Source: Metopolophium dirhodum
Taxonomy: Eukaryota > Arthropoda > Insecta > Hemiptera > Aphididae
Direction of reading: 5' to 3'
DNA: 64,000 bases
Assembly (NCBI RefSeq): GCF_019925205.1
Contig: NC_083560.1
Span: 126,515,062-126,579,061, forward strand
Shown here: positions 35,337 to 45,967 of the stretch, one piece after another
Layout: every line of letters starts with the position of its first letter
How positions within the stretch are numbered: the first letter of the stretch is position 1
Position numbers and translations under genes: made by a program
Notes under the pieces: generated by a model
The model's database searches: none
What the model was told of the DNA's origin: nothing
What the model saw: only the letters and a program-made list of their open reading frames with translations

Positions 35337-36451
35337 TATTATAGTAGAAATTGTTTATAATGACACCGGTTGTAATGGGATGGATACCGGGTTTAATACC
35401 CTAAAATTAAATGTCCGTCAAAGTTAATATGTTTTATATGCTAATTTATTTCAGTCGGTCGTTATGACGTTCTATTACGATAATCAGACCATATATCGAT
35501 GTCAGTGTCCAAATTATATGGATATGAATAATAATATATATAAGTTCAAAAACAAACTTTGAAAAAAATAGAAACGACAATACGTCATTTTTGTTTAAAA
35601 AACATATAATTACCAAACAATAAAATAACAGATTTTTGTAATATAGAGGTGTGTAGGCACTTGATAAATATCAATATGTAATACAAATACAGTTCACTTT
35701 CAAATAATATACAATATAATATTAAAGAGTAAACATTTGCCGATTAAAATATAATACAATGTACCTAGGTAAGTATACTGCATTTTAAGAACTTATTTCA
35801 TTGTTATAACTATCGGTTATTATGACCTATTTTTTTCGGTCCCTTTAACTTCATAATACACGATTTCTACTGATATTACATAATATTATATAATTTCAGA
35901 ATTATGCATAAAGTCATATATGTAGATAGGTATATAAATGTATAATTTGTCCTTTGAACATCGATATTTCGACACAAACAACATTAATAATTGAACGCAA
36001 AAAGAAATATGATATAGTAATAATGTAGTATAATAATATTATATGGATTATTTCCGTTTTTGTCAAATAGAATATTTATTTATCAGAATAAAATATTTGA
36101 ATTGTGACAAACGCCTACAGACTTCGTAATACTTGATCTGTCGAGAGGCTTTTAAAATAATTTCATATTTGCTGTATTATTTTAGATTAATTTTTTTTAG
36201 TTGAAAACGCATATTATTCAACGATGGTTTATCGAAATATTGCATTAACTGTTTTCTGACTCGAACAATTTTTTTCAAATACGTTTTTTTATTTTTATCG
36301 CTCAACAAAACGTACCTATATAGAACAAATCATTTTTACGCACTATTTAACATTATTTACTATTTCCGTCTGTTTCTTTTTTTTACAGTAAAGTTCAAAT
36401 AGGTACATGTTCTACTATAGCTACTGAAATAGAACAAACCGATTTGTGTGT
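35337..36451. other. AT-rich non-coding DNA, no feature seen
   Basis: Nothing supportable. One CTAG/GTAAGTATAC donor-like string at 35768 has no open frame of note. Confidence 0.5.
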
Positions 36452-36532
36452 TATATATACTACGGTTGATTTACTTCGAATAGGAATCAGCACTTAAGTG
36501 AAAAGGTCACGCAATGTCGACAAAGTATATTG
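36452..36532 (+). other. Candidate promoter plus first coding exon
   Basis: TATATATA (36452-36459), a TCAG initiator at 36487-36490 about 33-37 bases downstream, an ATG at 36514 in context CGCAATGTC, and a donor GTAAGCAC at 36533 line up in the order and spacing of a short insect first exon. The coding part is only six codons (MSTKYI) plus one base. No second exon was found, so the product is unknown. Confidence 0.3.
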
Positions 36533-38182
36533 GTAAGCACAGTACAATTTACAATTGAAAAACTTCTCCAAGGTCCGGTCTGATTAAATGAAAAGACAAT
36601 TTGTCAGAGTTTATTGCATATTGTATCGAAGTCTAAAATAATATTTGTGTCTTTTATGTTACCATGCAGTTTTCCTGATTACTTTTAAGCCATTTAATAG
36701 CGTGTTATAAAATATATCATAAAGCATAGGTATACTAAGTTTCTCATGTCTCACAAAGTACATATACCCCACACATTGTGTGTAACTGATAAAACAAATA
36801 AGAACACACAAGCCTGAATTGTTGCGATTTTGTCGATTAATTCCAAGTGAATTTCCAAGTAAAAAAAATATATGAAATATGTTTTAAATGTAAAATGGTA
36901 AAATTCAACCATCATGATATAGGTCTTGCTTTATCACCAGTAATCGCCAGTATCCAAAAATATTGATTTGACTGTCAATAACATTTTATACACCGATAGA
37001 TACATACTTTAATTTATTATTTGAATTAATTAATTATAATATAAATTTTAACGAACGAGACATCATATCTAATAATAATAATAACTAGAGCGCAGATTTA
37101 TATGCATTTGCATATTTGTTCGGTTTATTTGTATTATATGCTAAGTGAGCCAATAATTTGTTTCATGGCATAATGATTTAAAAAATGAAACTTTTTTAGT
37201 GCATATTTTAAATTTTTGCAAATAATTGGAGACGATTTCCAACAGTGAATATAATAATGGTTTATATAAGCAAGACCTATATAAGAGTCATGTCGGTATG
37301 AGGGGCGAGGAGGTGCTCAAGTGGCTATAATAATATGGTACATCTGAATAATATGCTGCAGTACTCCGCAAGCTCCCTTATAGGTGATGCTGACTCATTT
37401 GGCTTGAATGGCTCACGTAAGTTGCAGGTGTTTTTGGGTGTGGTCATGGAAAGTTTTTATTTTTGTCGAAACGCCAATAATTACCTAGTTTCATAGTTGA
37501 TATTGATCGATTTGTCTAATTCGTAAGAACCACTGGTTTGTGTGACACCTATAAGTTTGGTTGACAAACTATTTAAATTAACTATTTAAAAAGCGACCAG
37601 ATTATAATAGCTTATACATTGTGTCCAGATTATTGATCCTGTGTAACCGTATGTTACTTATTCTATTTTTTAAACGTTATAATTGCTTTATGAATTCGTA
37701 GAATAATTTTAAGCCCATGACAATAGATACACGGATCGACAATTTAATTGTATATTTAACGTATTGTACTATTATTTATTTTTTTATCGATTTGTTTACA
37801 TTACCAAAAACAATAAAAATAATTCTTTACTATTGAAAGTATTGAAAGTAAGAAAGTTGATGTACAATTCTCTATAATATTACCTCATAACATGTAGTAT
37901 TTTGTTTCCTTTCTCGGTGTACCGAGAATACCTTTTAGAATACCTTTCTACGGAATAAAGTAATAAAGTTCCTATCCTTGTGAAACATAATCAGAGATAG
38001 CTCTGAGTTGATAAGTTGATATAATATGCATTACAATTTTTGGGAGGAACTTTTTAAATAAATACGTATTAATTTTTTTAATATTATATTATTTACCAAA
38101 TCGTTGTGTGTCCACAACTGGCTAACGTACCTACATTATCACTATTCGATTTTTACATTGACCCCACTGTATCCACTGTACA
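36533..38182. other. Non-coding DNA with one weak open frame
   Basis: The frame from ATG at 37335 to TAG at 37496 (53 codons) has balanced codons and contains an internal TCAC/GTAAGT donor string at 37429, but no recognised domain. Otherwise AT-rich and featureless. Confidence 0.4.
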
Positions 38183-38245
38183 ATGGGTGACATTATCTTT
38201 TTGAAGAACCTACATGCGACATACCCAATAAAAAAAAAAAGGCAG
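38183..38245 (+). other. Candidate first coding exon with consensus donor
   Basis: The ATG at 38183 has the strong context ACAATGG and opens 21 codons (MGDIIFLKNL... ending in a basic KKKRQ) directly to GGCAG with donor GTAAGTGG, in phase 0. CAG/GTAAGT is the full donor consensus and would be expected about once per window by chance. The downstream sequence (38246-38520) looks to me like a repeat that is frequent in aphid genomes, so the exon may belong to a repeated element rather than to a host gene. Confidence 0.25.
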
Positions 38246-38765
38246 GTAAGTGGATGTCGCTCTGCTGTACAGTAGATTACAAGTCGATCACTGTAATGGA
38301 TGGTTGTTAAATTTCAATTCAATGATATAATATCATTCTATAAGAAAAACGAATTCTGAGCGAAAACGGTCAGTCAGCCTACGATATTACCAAGTATATT
38401 TGATGATATTATTGTGAATAAAGTAATTTATATATAACCTATTTACAGTATGCTTCCAATTTTCTTGTAACTCGATTTGCAAACAGTGAAAATCGTGAAT
38501 CTGACTTAGGCTTAACCCTGCAGTAAGTGCTGATCTGAAAAATTTATTTTTTGCACAGTTTATCTGAAAATTAAATTGGTTGATAATAATATGTAACTGG
38601 ATGCACCTATAATTATCTCATAATAATATAATATTATATAAAATACTATTGTATTTTAACTAATAGAATTCGTTTTAAATTCATAGTATAGTGTACAGTT
38701 GTTGAGATTGCTTGATTTTTATTAAAGAACACAATACGCTACCTATGGAATGCTTATATTGTTAG

Positions 38766-38770
<5 letters not shown>

Positions 38771-38807
<37 letters not shown>
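38771..38807. repeat. GA dinucleotide microsatellite
   Basis: About eighteen GA units, continuing impurely to 38850. The Ser/Leu-repeat frame on the other strand is an artefact. Confidence 0.9.
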
Positions 38808-38812
<5 letters not shown>

Positions 38813-39098
38813 CGAGAGAGACAGAAACAGACATATAGATAGAGAGGGTAAGAGTGGAAAAATTGATCGAGGGTGGGGAGGATATGGTGAGCGAGGGAGA
38901 CAGAGGTCCCATACAAGTAAAATTGGTGCATCTGAATTTTATTTATTAGTATATATAGTGATAGAGTAGGTATGTCAAGCGGTGTTGCCGGAGGAAACGC
39001 GCGCGCCGGATGACGAAGTCTCTTGGGGCCGATATGTTTCACTTCGGAACGTCACACAACCGACGGGTTATTATAATATCCGGCGGCGAGAGGACTAA

Positions 39099-39129
39099 AT
39101 GTCTGTGCAACACGAGCGGGCGCTATATA
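39099..39129 (+). other. Candidate first coding exon
   Basis: ATG at 39099, ten codons MSVQHERALY plus one base, then GTGAGTATG, a good donor, about 30 bases after TTATAATA. The start context is poor (T at -3). No second exon was found. Confidence 0.2.
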
Positions 39130-39163
39130 GTGAGTATGCGCGTGATCGATGTCTGATGCGCGG

Positions 39164-39222
39164 CGGTGGCTGTGGAGGTAGTAGTGGTGGGGGCGGTGGT
39201 GGAGGTGGTGGTGGTGGTGGTG
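39164..39222. repeat. GGT/GGA-type trinucleotide run
   Basis: A GGN repeat giving poly-Gly on plus, and poly-Pro, poly-His or poly-Thr in the three minus frames. All three minus frames stay open for 60-74 codons because of the repeat, so none is evidence of a gene. Confidence 0.8.
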
Positions 39223-39522
39223 TGCTGCTGCTGCGAATCCTTTGCGACCAATGAAATACAATCGGCGGAAACGGTGGCATACCGCAACGGCTGATAGACA
39301 GTTATACTTTTACGCGCACACACACTGAACGCGGGTAATGTGTACAAAGGGGTTGCCGCCTGTCAAAAACTGCCTTATTTTATTCGCCTCATACTTATTA
39401 TTATACGCGGCATGTGCGTGGAAAAATTTATAGGCCCCTTTTGGTGGGCTTTTTTTTTTTTTTTAGTTTTTACCGTAAACCGCGAGTTATACGCGCCGCG
39501 CACTATATGACGCCCGGCGACT

Positions 39523-39867
39523 ATGATATCATATATTCATATGCCTACACATTACACACGCGTACACATACGATATAGACGCAGACGCACTTGCACAGAC
39601 CCAGACACACTAACGCGTGCACTCGAATATATTGTGATATATTGTATACGATATTATATTGTATTCACTCTGCCGGAGTACGCGTCCGTGACAAATTGTG
39701 ATCGAAATTTCTACTGCCTAACAAAGGTATATTACAATACTCAGCGTAGGTGCATTATATTATATTACACACATCTACCTACGACACTGACTTCAACTGT
39801 GTACCTATATTGTGTATTTGTATCTATGATATTATACGCACACGTGATCAGTTTCAACGGTCCTTAG
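39523..39867 (+). CDS. Doubtful 114-codon ORF
   Basis: The longest ATG-initiated frame in the window. It starts in CACAC/TACAC-rich sequence, is rich in Tyr, Thr, Arg and Ile, and shows no domain, signal peptide or repeat. It follows the CpG-rich block, which is the only positional support. Low-complexity ACAC/TATA sequence readily gives such open frames. Confidence 0.12.
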   Translation: MISYIHMPTHYTRVHIRYRRRRTCTDPDTLTRALEYIVIYCIRYYIVFTLPEYASVTNCDRNFYCLTKVYYNTQRRCIILYYTHLPTTLTSTVYLYCVFVSMILYAHVISFNGP

Positions 39868-40283
39868 AACTTTCGTGTTCGTACCTAAATAATTAATATG
39901 TGCATGACTGTGCGTGGTATGAAATAAATTAGGTAGGTACTATTATAGTGGTTAGGAGGAATCTCTATTGAAACATTTACAAACGCGGTCACTGATTTGA
40001 CACGAGCATCACTCGTGGTTTGGATTTATTTTATAACGTACCCCGATAATATAATACGATGGTTGACATAATATTATATCCGAATCTCAATAGACAATAA
40101 TTTTTATCTCCAAAGTAATCGCATGATATACCTAATTAATTGTTATTGTAGTAAGTACCTATCGTTTATATTTCTTAGTGATATATTGTCATCATTTAGC
40201 ATAGTTGAAGTTTCCACAAGAATTTGATTTCAGTTTACAAAATTGATCGATTCATGGGTTGTGTTATTGCAAGACCATCACGC

Positions 40284-40303
40284 TTAGGTTAGGTTAAGTT
40301 AGG
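40284..40303 (+). repeat. Short interstitial TTAGG repeat
   Basis: TTAGG-TTAGG-TTAAG-TTAGG, four units with one change; TTAGG is the arthropod telomere unit. A shorter run (TTAGG x2) is at about 54533-54543. Confidence 0.7.
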
Positions 40304-40416
40304 TTGCATAATACACTCGCGGAAGCAATGCGTAAGCAGTTCCCGCGGCGTCGTCGGCTCAAAACTGGAAAGAAAAAAAAAAAAAAAAAAATAATAATAC
40401 ATTATTGCATAATACA
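40304..40416 (+). mobile_element. Micro-retroposon with 12-bp perfect TSD and poly-A tail
   Basis: TTGCATAATACA occurs at 40304-40315 and again at 40405-40416. Between them lie 55 bases of GC-rich, CpG-rich sequence (starting CTCGCGGAAGCAATGCG, with CCCGCGGCGTCGTCGG inside) and then a poly-A run (about 40371-40391) and TAATAATACATTA. Perfect direct repeats of this length around a poly-A-tailed insert are the signature of LINE-mediated retroposition. The source RNA is not identified; there is no box A or B, so it is more likely a 5'-truncated mRNA or ncRNA than a SINE. Confidence 0.75.
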
Positions 40417-41979
40417 TAGGTTTAAATGTACCTATTATTAATCGATAAATTCAAAAACTGAACTCGTTCACGTTAGTGGTCATTGAGTCGTTCGTTTAAT
40501 TATATATTTAAAAGTAAATTACTATCTATAGAAATGAAACGCCACACAAGTGTACTATAGTCTATAATAAATTATTATGAAAAACAACATGATAAAAAGT
40601 AGGTATCATACGAATTTTTGAATTTTGAATTCGTATGAGACAATTAATGTATCTACAATTTGCTAGATAAAACAATTTTATTATATTATATTTTATTTTA
40701 TTTATTTTCAGCGGCCTTTAAATCGGTATTAGTCTCCAAAAAAAATTTGGTATGAAATCCATTATAAAAAGTATAAGCTTTGTCATACCATTTTATTATA
40801 TTAAGTAGGTACAGATAGTATACCTAGAATGAATTTCAGAGATTGAGGTGAACTGATATAAATATATAGTACAATTGATCGCCGGATAACGGATCGTCAA
40901 ATAAGAACTAATTTTTAAATATTTGAGTTATTATACGGTACCAATTACCTAAACTATATATTTCTATACACAAAGTAAAAATTACACAAATATTAAAATA
41001 TAAAATAATATTAATTTTATACCGTTATAATGTTATATAATATCAATAGATCAACAGATAAGACATAGGCATTGTATTTAAAGTATGGTTTAAGTTCAAC
41101 TAAAACCATATTTTTCCAAGTTATATTATGACACAATTAAAAAAATAAATAATTTATATCACTTATCTATTAATTTACCTACATGTTTTTACATTAAATA
41201 TTGCACGTTTTTTAATTAATATAATAAGTAAGTTAATACACGAATTGTATTACTTTTCTAGTACCTTACACCGTACACGCATATTCTACGCAGCGCCATA
41301 ACTCTTACTAGGTTTGAGGATTGATTTTTGAATAACTATTTTTATTTTTAAGTTTTATGAAAACGGAAACAGGTGTTTTGAGCATAAGTAAAGTGGAAAT
41401 AAACATAAAGGTTAATCTTTTGATTTTTATGTGTTTGTTCCGTGTTATTATTTTATCTAGTGGAAAGCGATTTAATTATTTGTTCAGTTATAATTACAAT
41501 AAATGGTTTTTTTTCTTTAAATTCATTCATTACAATTGTGTGTAGAGTGTGAAAAAATATTATCCGACCAATTTCACCGAGTTTAATATATACGTCATTA
41601 TACGAGTAATATTCAACCCCACATTTCATTAAATTTATACCATTTACTGACCTTAATATTTTAGCTACAGCAAAAAATGTATTAAGGGTATGCGTAATAT
41701 ATTATGTAAACCATAATATATCTAAAAAACGATGAAACACACAAATTGAGAAACCTAATTTTTATGTAATTTATTGATAATACAATAAGGTGGGTGAGTG
41801 GGCACTCTGTTGTGCATTAGGTGTCGTGTGGGTCACAGTTGTGGGTGTGTTAAAATTGAATTCACTAATAAAAAAAATCATTGTTTACGAAAAATAATCC
41901 TGAGCAAAGATCTGTCAACTTATATACTAAGTATATTTTACAGTAGGTATGTTAAATTTATTTTTCTCGAACAAATATG
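40417..41979. other. AT-rich non-coding DNA, no feature seen
   Basis: No supportable gene. A GGTGG/GTGAGT donor-like string at about 41794 has no adjoining frame of note. Confidence 0.5.
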
Positions 41980-43260
41980 ATTTTAAAATGCCATTGTCTG
42001 TATAAAATATAGTAATATACTTTAAAAGTTTTTATTTATCCATGAATAATATTTTTAAATTACTGCAAAACTACTAAAATCGCTATTTTGCGTTTAAATA
42101 CCTAATTTCATCCAAAATAAAACTTATATTATACTTACATAAACAAAAAAAATTAAAAATAACTGTTTATATATTTTTAGATTTTTTGGGTTAGAATATG
42201 AACTATTAATGAGAAACCTTGTTTTAAATTTTTAACCTTGAGCAATACAAATTAAACGTTTTATAAATTTTTTTGTATAAATAACCCATTACGTAATGTG
42301 TCCATTATAACCCTATAATATTACCTTGCATATTTTACGATATTATTGTGTCATTTATTTTACTAGGGTATAATTATACTACGGTAGGTGAAATTAATTT
42401 ATGCCAAAAAATTGCATTTAAAAATATCATTGTGTGTATACAATTTAACATTATATTTTAATAGTTTCAAGTACCTACCCAGGAATAATATTTTTAAATT
42501 ATAACAAAACAACTAAAATTGTTAATTTTTGTTTACATTAATGTTCAAATTTGAACTTAAAATGTCTATAAAAAAAACTATGCTTATAATATATTGTTTA
42601 GATTTTTTGGTGACAGTATGAAATTCTTACGTGGAACCTTGTTTTAAATTTTAAATTTTAGCTATTTATTTATTTTGAACCACAAAATAATCTGCAAATT
42701 TTCAATTTGAAACATTTTGTCAACGCTTGACTATAAACGCTAATAAAAAAAAAAAAAAAATCGTGTACATGTAATTTTAATATTTTTTGACAATGTGTGA
42801 GGCACCTTGTATTACATTTTCAAGCTTTTTAATTCAATGAGAATATTATTGACATTCAAAAACTTTAAGATTCATATGTCTGTAACAACTCAAATCTAGT
42901 CAAAATAATTTTGAAAATTTTATCAAGTATAGGAAATGATAAAATAAATATACGGTATAAATTTCAAGTATGGTTGTTCGTTTTTGAATTATAACAAAAT
43001 AAGAAAATTGTTCCATGAGAAATTAAGTGAATGTCGTAAAAATTTTAAACTCAAACGCTTATGAAAATTGAATTTGACTTTTCGATGGAATATTTTTTTG
43101 GTAATGGTAGACAAACTTATGGAGAATCTTGTATTCAATTTTAAAACCATAGATATAAAAAGAAAAAAATGTACCGATTTCTTATTCAAAATAATTTGCA
43201 CATATTCGTGATTTTCACAAATTTTGTCAAAATTTTATCAAAAACGCTATTGTGGATTGT
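41980..43260 (+). repeat. Array of about four diverged repeat units
   Basis: Blocks of the type GATTTTTTGG...GA.AACCTTGTTTTAAATTTT recur at about 42178, 42601, 42781 and 43089, interleaved with AATAATATTTTTAAATTA (42045, 42485) and ATTTTGTCAA...CGCT (42713, 43220). Units are about 170-420 bases apart and strongly diverged. A fifth related unit is at 8730-8930. No coding frame is conserved. This looks like an interspersed repeat that is locally amplified. Confidence 0.55.
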
Positions 43261-44369
43261 TGGGGAGTCGGCACGGCGTATACGAACACCGTATAATATA
43301 TTATGATCAACGAATTTTAAGTGAACTCCTTAAAGCTGATTACGCGAACTGATAATTAATTATTATTGTTATATTAAATTTAGATCGATTGATACGCAAC
43401 AGCACAAAGGGTTTGTACCGATACCAAGCCGGCCTTCAGCCCAAAATTAATTTAATTTCTATAACAATTTATTCTGAACGTAGATTAAAATATTCAATAA
43501 ACATTTACAAAGCCTAAGTGTCGATAATATTTAATAATAAATAAGTAATATTTTGTATTTCTAGAATGTGACAATTCGGGTCAAAGATAAAACCTAATCA
43601 AATTCGAAAAAGAGGCAATGTAGCGGTAACCATTCTGCTGTACCTATATTATAGACTACGGTAGGTGCAGGGGGGGGGGCTAAACGAGGCATTTGTCCAG
43701 GGCATCGCGCTTAAGTCTTAAAATTTACATTGAAAAATATTTAGTATAGAAATCATGTAATAAAATAAATCAACAATTTAATATTATAATATTAAATATG
43801 TATTCGTCGGTATGGCACACCGCATGGTTTATGGAAACCCCGGAATCTGGCCCGGATCCTGGAAAGGTCATCACATTTTTTAAATTTAATTTGTCAATAT
43901 TTGATATCACGAGCAGCTGTCACATTGTCAGTCATCACCGCGTCTGATTACATAATGTCAGGTGTAGTACGATAGTCGATTACTATACGTACAATTTAAA
44001 GTACCCATTCTAAGGATTTCCGAGGTAACGAATAAGGAGTAACGACAAGATTTGAATTCGAATATTCTCAATTCTATTTCTACTGTCGTCCAAGCTGTTT
44101 GAAGAGGAGTTTTTAATAATTTTTAAAATATTGAACACACTTTATAGTCAAATACGTCTTCCATTAATTATTTTGAATACGCTCTGATCGTGTACACACA
44201 AAATGCCTTGATCTGTGTATTGTGTAATAATTTGTAAATATATATAATATTATGTAATTTTTAATTCGTAAATTAGAAAAAAAAACTAATATTCATTAAC
44301 TAACAACTCAATTTATACGAATGATCTTGAAAAAATCCGATGCTATAATTGCACTAAGTATAATATACT
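43261..44369. other. Non-coding DNA with possible TE scrap
   Basis: A short region at 43655-43710 (GGGGGGGGGCTAAACGAGGC...CCAGGGCATCGCG) resembles the GGGGCAAACGCCCC interior of the hAT-like element at 52041, and 43840-43862 is also GC-rich, but termini are not resolved. Confidence 0.35.
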
Positions 44370-44777
44370 CAGTGGCGTTATTTGGAGAAAGGTAAGGTGG
44401 GAATTTGTCCCTGTCTGATTTTAAAAGCGGCCCAATGGTGCTAAATGGTTTTCGATTAAACATTATTACATATATTAGCGAAAAAACATGCCTTTATTTA
44501 TAAGAAAATATTATAATATTGTGTAGATACTAAGAATTTACTGTCACAAACCACAATGATAAATTATTGTTAATAAATTACTAATTAATAGTTGGAAAAA
44601 AAGTTATATTTAGACGCATGTGTTGACATGCCTAAAAATTCGTACCTATGTGTTTTATGGAGAAAAAGGAAGTAATAGTATACTGATATGTGCTTGATAG
44701 TGGTTGTCTTTTAATTTACCCATTTGGGCTGGTCAAAATGTTTGCCCCATCTGCTATAAACTTAAATTACGCAACTG
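44370..44777. mobile_element. Non-autonomous hAT element, 408 bp
   Basis: Left end CAGTGGCGTTATTTGGAG and right end (inverted) CAGTTGCGTAATTTAAG form TIRs; just inside, both have a G/C-rich block (AATTTGTCCC; ATGGGGCAAACATTTTG). Flanks AATATACT (44362-44369) and TATATACT (44778-44785) match 7 of 8, the hAT target-site length. No transposase. Confidence 0.75.
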
Positions 44778-45945
44778 TATATACTATAATATTATACCGT
44801 TTTCCTCTATAAAATGCTATAATATTTTGGTTGCTATACCTACGATGAATACTATGCTTCCGTAATTTACGTTAAGTTGGTATCTGTAAAACACGGTGAT
44901 GTGACGTTCTCTTGAGGTAGGTGGCAGTTATCAATAAAATGGTTACCTAACCTAAACAATTTTTTCCGGCTCTAAAAATAATAATTTCACTTATAACTTT
45001 TTCATAAATAAAAAATCATATAAGTCTGATATTGAATGGTCATGTTAAGTCGGTCGAAAGAAACTTTCTAAAACCAATTTTTATTTATACTTATAATATT
45101 TTTGTATTTTTTGATAGTTTATATTAGATTTTTAATGAAGCGGAGAGTGTAATAATCTTAACATATTGTGTATTTTTTTTACCAGTATAAAACAATATAA
45201 CTTTCAAAAATACTGCTTTGATCTTTATACCCATACCTTGTTTTTGGTAGCACTTTATATTCTTATGGTACGTTGACATGACGTCTCATTTTAAAAAATT
45301 TAAAATTTATATTTGCTTATGAATTTTTATTTCCAATGAACATCATAAGTGTAATTATAATCAAATGTTTGCCATTTTTGAATGGCTTAAGTCTTTAATA
45401 TATCAATTTATTCATTTCACAGTCACAGAGATGCTATATGAGTTTACTACAGGTGTGACAAAAAAAAAACACCCATTTGCATAAATTAAAAATATTTCAG
45501 AAGTTATATTGATTGTATTTAGGTATTTTGAGTAGGTTAATACTTGCCAGAAAAATCAGAAATCAAAGAAATTAGAATACATCACAAAATATGCCAATGA
45601 TATTTGATGTACATAATATTTTATTACAATACAAATATTTTCTAATTGGTTATTAGTTATCAAAAGATTGTATTGCATGAATAATCAAATGGATAGCGGA
45701 AACTTGTCCTCTATATAAGGTTTCCGCGTGCAATTTCTGAATATCATTATTATACGTCTCTGAAATAATGCTATTTCTGCGGTTCCAGCATTATTTCATA
45801 TCCTTGTAGTAGATCTTAATATCTTATGCACAAACGAACCCTTTATTGTTTTATTAAAATATATATCAACGTATTTTCCTTATCGACTTACCACTCACCA
45901 GGTAGGTAGTTGAGAGTATATTTTGTTGAGTAACATTAATTCGAA
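44778..45945. other. AT-rich non-coding DNA, no feature seen
   Basis: No gene or element that I can support. Confidence 0.5.
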
Positions 45946-45967
45946 ACACACACACACACACACACAC
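45946..45967. repeat. CA dinucleotide microsatellite
   Basis: Eleven AC units, followed by an impure CACACCAC. Confidence 0.85.

Larger units (their letters stand above)
38990..39660. other. CpG-rich block, possible promoter region
   Basis: Rich in CG (GCGCGCGCCGG near 39000, CGCGGCGG near 39160, ACGCGCCGCGC near 39490) within AT-rich DNA. It contains TTATAATA at 39070, a GGT/GGA run and a T16 tract near 39451-39467. I take it as a candidate regulatory region because of composition and the exon-like piece at 39099-39129. Confidence 0.35.

Noticed and set aside
39523..39867. 114-codon ATG frame as a real gene
   Set aside because: Kept only as a doubtful feature: low-complexity ACAC/TATA sequence, no domain, no conserved neighbour.
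44940..44956. CCTAACCTAAAC as another telomere-type tract
   Set aside because: Only two imperfect units; not distinguishable from chance.
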